Shown here in pieces: positions 61,576 through 64,000 of a DNA stretch of 64,000 bases. Numbering within the stretch: the first letter of the stretch is position 1; each line of letters starts with the position of its first letter. The notes under the pieces were generated by a model. That model made no database searches. It saw only the letters and a list, made by a program, of their open reading frames with translations, and was not told the DNA's origin. This DNA comes from Asaia bogorensis_B (GTDB lineage: Bacteria; Pseudomonadota; Alphaproteobacteria; Acetobacterales; Acetobacteraceae), in NCBI RefSeq assembly GCF_900465315.1, contig NZ_UBIX01000007.1; one strand, written 5' to 3'. Position numbers and translations under genes: made by a program.

Positions 61576-62061
61576 TCAGGCTTCTGCCGGAGCTTCAGCC
61601 TTGGCGGCAACCTTGACAGAGCCACCAGCCTTCTCGACAGCCGCAATCGCGGTTGCCGAAGCGCCGGAAACTTCAACGGTCACGGCGCGGGTCAGCTCGC
61701 CCTTTGCCAGCAGGCGGATACCGGCATACTTGCCAGTGCCCACCAGACCAGCGGCGCGCAGAGCCTCTTCCGTGATCGTCGCGTCTGCCTGAAGCTTGCC
61801 ATCAGCCAGTGCACGGTCGATCGCGCCCAGGTTCACAGGAGCAAATTCCTTACGGAAGATGTTCTTGAACCCGCGCTTCGGCATACGACGGTACAGCGGA
61901 AGCTGACCACCCTCGAAGCCGTTCAGCGAGACGCCTTCACGGGCCTTCTGACCCTTGACGCCACGACCGGAGGTCTTGCCTTTGCCCGAGCCGATACCAC
62001 GGCCCAGACGCTTCTTGCGGTAACGCGCACCGGCGTTATCGCGCAGTTCATTCAGGTTCAT
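61576..62061 (-). CDS. rplO: 50S ribosomal protein L15
   Basis: Large-subunit protein. Start at 62061 (MNLNELRDNAGARYRKKRLG) is the family start; the ATG ten codons upstream is not. The 161 residues contain GRGIGSGKGKTSGRGVKGQKAR and GFEGGQLPLYRRMPKRGF, with an Ala/Glu-rich tail. Directly follows rpmD and precedes the secY leader. Confidence 0.97.
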   Translation of the reverse strand: MNLNELRDNAGARYRKKRLGRGIGSGKGKTSGRGVKGQKAREGVSLNGFEGGQLPLYRRMPKRGFKNIFRKEFAPVNLGAIDRALADGKLQADATITEEALRAAGLVGTGKYAGIRLLAKGELTRAVTVEVSGASATAIAAVEKAGGSVKVAAKAEAPAEA

Positions 62062-62062
62062 A

Positions 62063-62248
62063 TCAACCCTCCACCTGGATGAGGTGGGCAACCTTGCGGA
62101 TCATGCCGCGAACCGAAGGCGTATCCTCCAGTTCACGAACACTGCCGATGCCGCGCAGGCCCAGACCCACGAGGGTCTCAGCCTGGCCGGGCTTGCGCCC
62201 GATAGCCGAAGCGATCTGCTTGACGCGAACAGTCTTGTTCTCAGCCAT
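62063..62248 (-). CDS. rpmD: 50S ribosomal protein L30
   Basis: A 61-residue large-subunit protein starting at 62248 (MAENKTVRVKQIASAIG), with GLGLRGIGSVRELEDTPSVRGMIRKV. It overlaps the rpsE stop by eight bases and lies one base before rplO, the usual rpsE-rpmD-rplO order. Confidence 0.95.
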   Translation of the reverse strand: MAENKTVRVKQIASAIGRKPGQAETLVGLGLRGIGSVRELEDTPSVRGMIRKVAHLIQVEG

Positions 62249-62822
62249 TGGTCGCCTCCACTGCCTCGTCAGACGATGCATCACGCTTTGCAAACAGCTC
62301 AGAGGCTTTCTTGCCACGGCGGCTTGCGACAGCGCGGGGGCTGCTGCAACGCTCGAGAGCGGCAAAGGTCGCCTTGACCATGTTATGCGGGTTACGGGTC
62401 CCGAGGGACTTCGCAACAACGTCATTCACGCCCAGCGATTCGAAAACGGCGCGCATCGGGCCGCCCGCGATGATGCCGGTACCGGCTTCAGCTGCACGAA
62501 CCACGACCTTGCCAGCACCGAAATGCCCGTAGGAATCGTGATGCAGCGTGCGGCCTTCCTTCATCGGAACGCGGATCATCGTGCGCTTGGCGCGCTCGGT
62601 GGCTTTGCGGATTGCTTCCGGCACTTCACGGGCCTTGCCCGCACCGTACCCGACGCGACCCTTCTGGTCACCAACGACAACCAGGGCAGCAAAAGCGAAG
62701 CGACGTCCACCCTTGACCACCTTGGCCACGCGGTTGATCGTTACCAGCTTATCGACCAGATCGTCGCCTTCGCGTTCCCGCTCGCGACCACCACGGCCGC
62801 CTTCTCTTGGCTCACGTGCCAT
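62241..62822 (-). CDS. rpsE: 30S ribosomal protein S5
   Basis: Small-subunit accuracy protein. Start at 62822 (MAREPREGGRGG) chosen over an upstream ATG because the preceding codons are not conserved. The 193 residues begin with a basic Gly/Arg/Glu stretch, then VTINRVAKVVKGGRRFAF (S5 N-domain), GYGAGKAREVPEAIRKA and GGPMRAVFESLGVNDVVAKSLG. Overlaps rpmD at its 3' end. Confidence 0.97.
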   Translation of the reverse strand: MAREPREGGRGGREREREGDDLVDKLVTINRVAKVVKGGRRFAFAALVVVGDQKGRVGYGAGKAREVPEAIRKATERAKRTMIRVPMKEGRTLHHDSYGHFGAGKVVVRAAEAGTGIIAGGPMRAVFESLGVNDVVAKSLGTRNPHNMVKATFAALERCSSPRAVASRRGKKASELFAKRDASSDEAVEATNG

Positions 62823-62835
62823 GTGTGATCCTTCC

Positions 62836-63198
62836 TTAGAACGAAAGGCCGCCCTCGCGGGCAGCTTCGGCCAGCGCCTTGACGCGACCATGATAGAGAT
62901 ACGCACCGCGATCGAACACGACCGCCGTCACGCCAGCGGCCAGAGCGCGCTCTGCAACCAGCTTGCCGACAACCGAAGCCGCATCGACATTTGCACCCGT
63001 CTTGCCGGACTCGCGAAGAGTCTTCTCGAGGGTGGAAGCGCTGGCGAGGGTAACGCCCTGAGCGTCGTCGATCACCTGTGCGTAGATGTTCTTTCCAGAA
63101 CGGAAGACCGACAGACGCGGCCGGCCACCGCTCTTGCGGCGAAGCTGGAAGCGAAGCCGCTGACGGCGCCGTTCCTGCAATCCATGCTGCGTAGCCAT
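62836..63198 (-). CDS. rplR: 50S ribosomal protein L18
   Basis: 5S-rRNA-binding protein of the large subunit. The 120 residues show RLRFQLRRKSGGRPRLSVFRS, KNIYAQVIDD and AVVFDRGAYLYHGRVKALAEAAREGGL. Shares one base with the rplF stop. Confidence 0.97.
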   Translation of the reverse strand: MATQHGLQERRRQRLRFQLRRKSGGRPRLSVFRSGKNIYAQVIDDAQGVTLASASTLEKTLRESGKTGANVDAASVVGKLVAERALAAGVTAVVFDRGAYLYHGRVKALAEAAREGGLSF

Positions 63199-63734
63199 TA
63201 TTTCTTCTTGCCTTCCTTACGACGGAGAACTTCGGTCTCGTAACGCACGCCCTTGCCCTTATAGGGTTCCGGCTTGCGGAAGTTACGGATGTCGAGCGCA
63301 ACCTGACCAACACGCTGCTTGTCGTTCCCTTCGACCGTGATGGCCGTGGGACGGGGCGTGGTGATCTTCACGTCGGCGGGGATCGGATAGACGACGTCGT
63401 GGGAATAACCCAGGTTCATCACCAGGTTCGAACCCTGCACGCTGGCGCGGAAACCCGTACCGGTGATTTCGAGCGTCTTGCTGAAACCTTCGGAAACGCC
63501 CTTGACCAGGTTGGCGACGATGGCGCGGGTTGTGCCCCACATCGTCCAGGTCTCACGCGAACGGTTACCCACCGGAAGGATCGAAACCTTGCCGTCTTCC
63601 ACCTTCGCCTGGACGAAGCGGGTCAGAGGCATGCTCAGCGAACCGCGCTTGCCCTTGGCAGTCAGGGACCCATCAGCAATGGACACGTCCACGCCTGCAG
63701 GAATGACGACCGGATACTTGCCTACTCGTGACAT
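63198..63734 (-). CDS. rplF: 50S ribosomal protein L6
   Basis: Large-subunit protein near the factor-binding site. Start at 63734 (MSRVGKYPVVIPAGVDVSI) is the family start. The 178 residues include the C-terminal signature PEPYKGKGVRYETEVLRRKEGKKK (given only as a family hallmark: Pro-Glu-Pro-Tyr-Lys-Gly-Lys-Gly) and the conserved GTTRAIVANLVKGVSEGF. Confidence 0.97.
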   Translation of the reverse strand: MSRVGKYPVVIPAGVDVSIADGSLTAKGKRGSLSMPLTRFVQAKVEDGKVSILPVGNRSRETWTMWGTTRAIVANLVKGVSEGFSKTLEITGTGFRASVQGSNLVMNLGYSHDVVYPIPADVKITTPRPTAITVEGNDKQRVGQVALDIRNFRKPEPYKGKGVRYETEVLRRKEGKKK

Positions 63735-63744
63735 GTGATCCTCC

Positions 63745-64000
63745 TCAGAAGACGCGGCAGAGGACTTCGCCACCGACATTCGCGGCGCGAGCCTCGATAT
63801 CCGAAAGGATACCGCGCGGGGTGGACAGGATCGACACGCCGAGACCGGCATACACGCGCGGCAGTTCCTTGATCTTGGAATACACGCGACGGCCCGGCTT
63901 GGACACGCGGTGGATTTCCTTGATCACGGGCTGGCCGTCTGCATATTTCAGCTCGATGCGCAGCTGGGAGACGCCGGCGCGCAGTTCTTCCGTGGTGTAG
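63745..64000 (-). CDS. rpsH: 30S ribosomal protein S8, C-terminal part (5' end outside window)
   Basis: The frame runs off the window end. The visible ~84 residues contain LRIELKY, PVIKEIHRVSKPGRRVYSK, LPRVYAGLGVSILSTPRGI and the C-terminal ANVGGEVLCRVF, all typical of S8. Precedes rplF by ten bases in the spc operon order. Confidence 0.97.
   Translation of the reverse strand, partial: YTTEELRAGVSQLRIELKYADGQPVIKEIHRVSKPGRRVYSKIKELPRVYAGLGVSILSTPRGILSDIEARAANVGGEVLCRVF

Noticed and set aside
1..64000. tRNA, rRNA, CRISPR arrays, insertion sequences and prophage genes
   Set aside because: None recognised; no transposase, integrase, phage or Cas motifs, no regularly spaced repeats, no tRNA-like TTCGAA-type arms with matching stems.

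Overview
This window looks like part of the chromosome of an acetic acid bacterium (Acetobacteraceae, Alphaproteobacteria; the genus cannot be fixed from sequence alone, but an Asaia/Kozakia-like organism would fit). Supporting signs are a high-GC gene-dense layout, a polyol dehydrogenase fragment and a polyol permease, CcrM methyltransferase, the alphaproteobacterial order gpmI-envC-ctpA-rppH, a MoxR-DUF58-DUF4159 cluster, and an alphaproteobacterial spc/alpha ribosomal operon with adk between secY and rpsM. No rRNA, tRNA, CRISPR array, prophage or insertion sequence was seen.

Layout. 1-1.9 kb: 3' end of a mannitol-dehydrogenase-family gene and a secreted thioredoxin-fold protein, joined across a single N flanked by an exact 249-bp duplication that is almost certainly an unmerged contig join. 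2-4.3 kb: a TonB-dependent receptor (minus). 4.7-9.7 kb: an NAD block on the minus strand, with an orphan hydrogenase-type Fe-S subunit, a NadQ-type regulator and nadA-nadB-nadC, and a perfect palindrome just upstream of nadA as likely operator. 9.8-13 kb (plus): ADP-sugar-type NUDIX hydrolase, cysQ, Sua5-type tsaC and a coiled-coil membrane protein. 13-16.7 kb: two small orphan genes and a two-gene ABC exporter. 16.8-22.4 kb: M16 peptidase, upp plus a small partner, msrB, a YWTD propeller protein. 22.5-28 kb (plus): gpmI, envC-like, ctpA, rppH. 28-32 kb (minus): MsbA-like ABC exporter, CCA-adding enzyme, DUF1285. 32-39.7 kb (plus): moxR, DUF58, BatA/DUF4159, a VWA/amidotransferase-like membrane protein, a secreted ankyrin protein. 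39.8-44.7 kb (minus): GH3 glycosidase, rnhB-ccrM, a CsbD-like stress protein. 44.9-54.3 kb (plus): a complete MdtABC-type RND pump with its outer-membrane factor. 54.3-56.4 kb (minus): DUF1328, ASCH, polyol MFS permease. 56.7-64 kb (minus): rpsH-rplF-rplR-rpsE-rpmD-rplO-secY-adk-rpsM-rpsK-rpoA-rplQ, with rpsH cut by the window end.

The window is mostly housekeeping. The signals most worth following are regulatory or contextual: the palindrome at nadA beside nadQ, five GANTC sites packed upstream of the rnhB-ccrM operon, the lone hydrogenase-like subunit translationally coupled to nadQ, and two strong hairpins in the rplO-secY spacer. I did not find a convincing wholly new multi-gene system. 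All family assignments come from motif and similarity recognition by eye; no searches were run.
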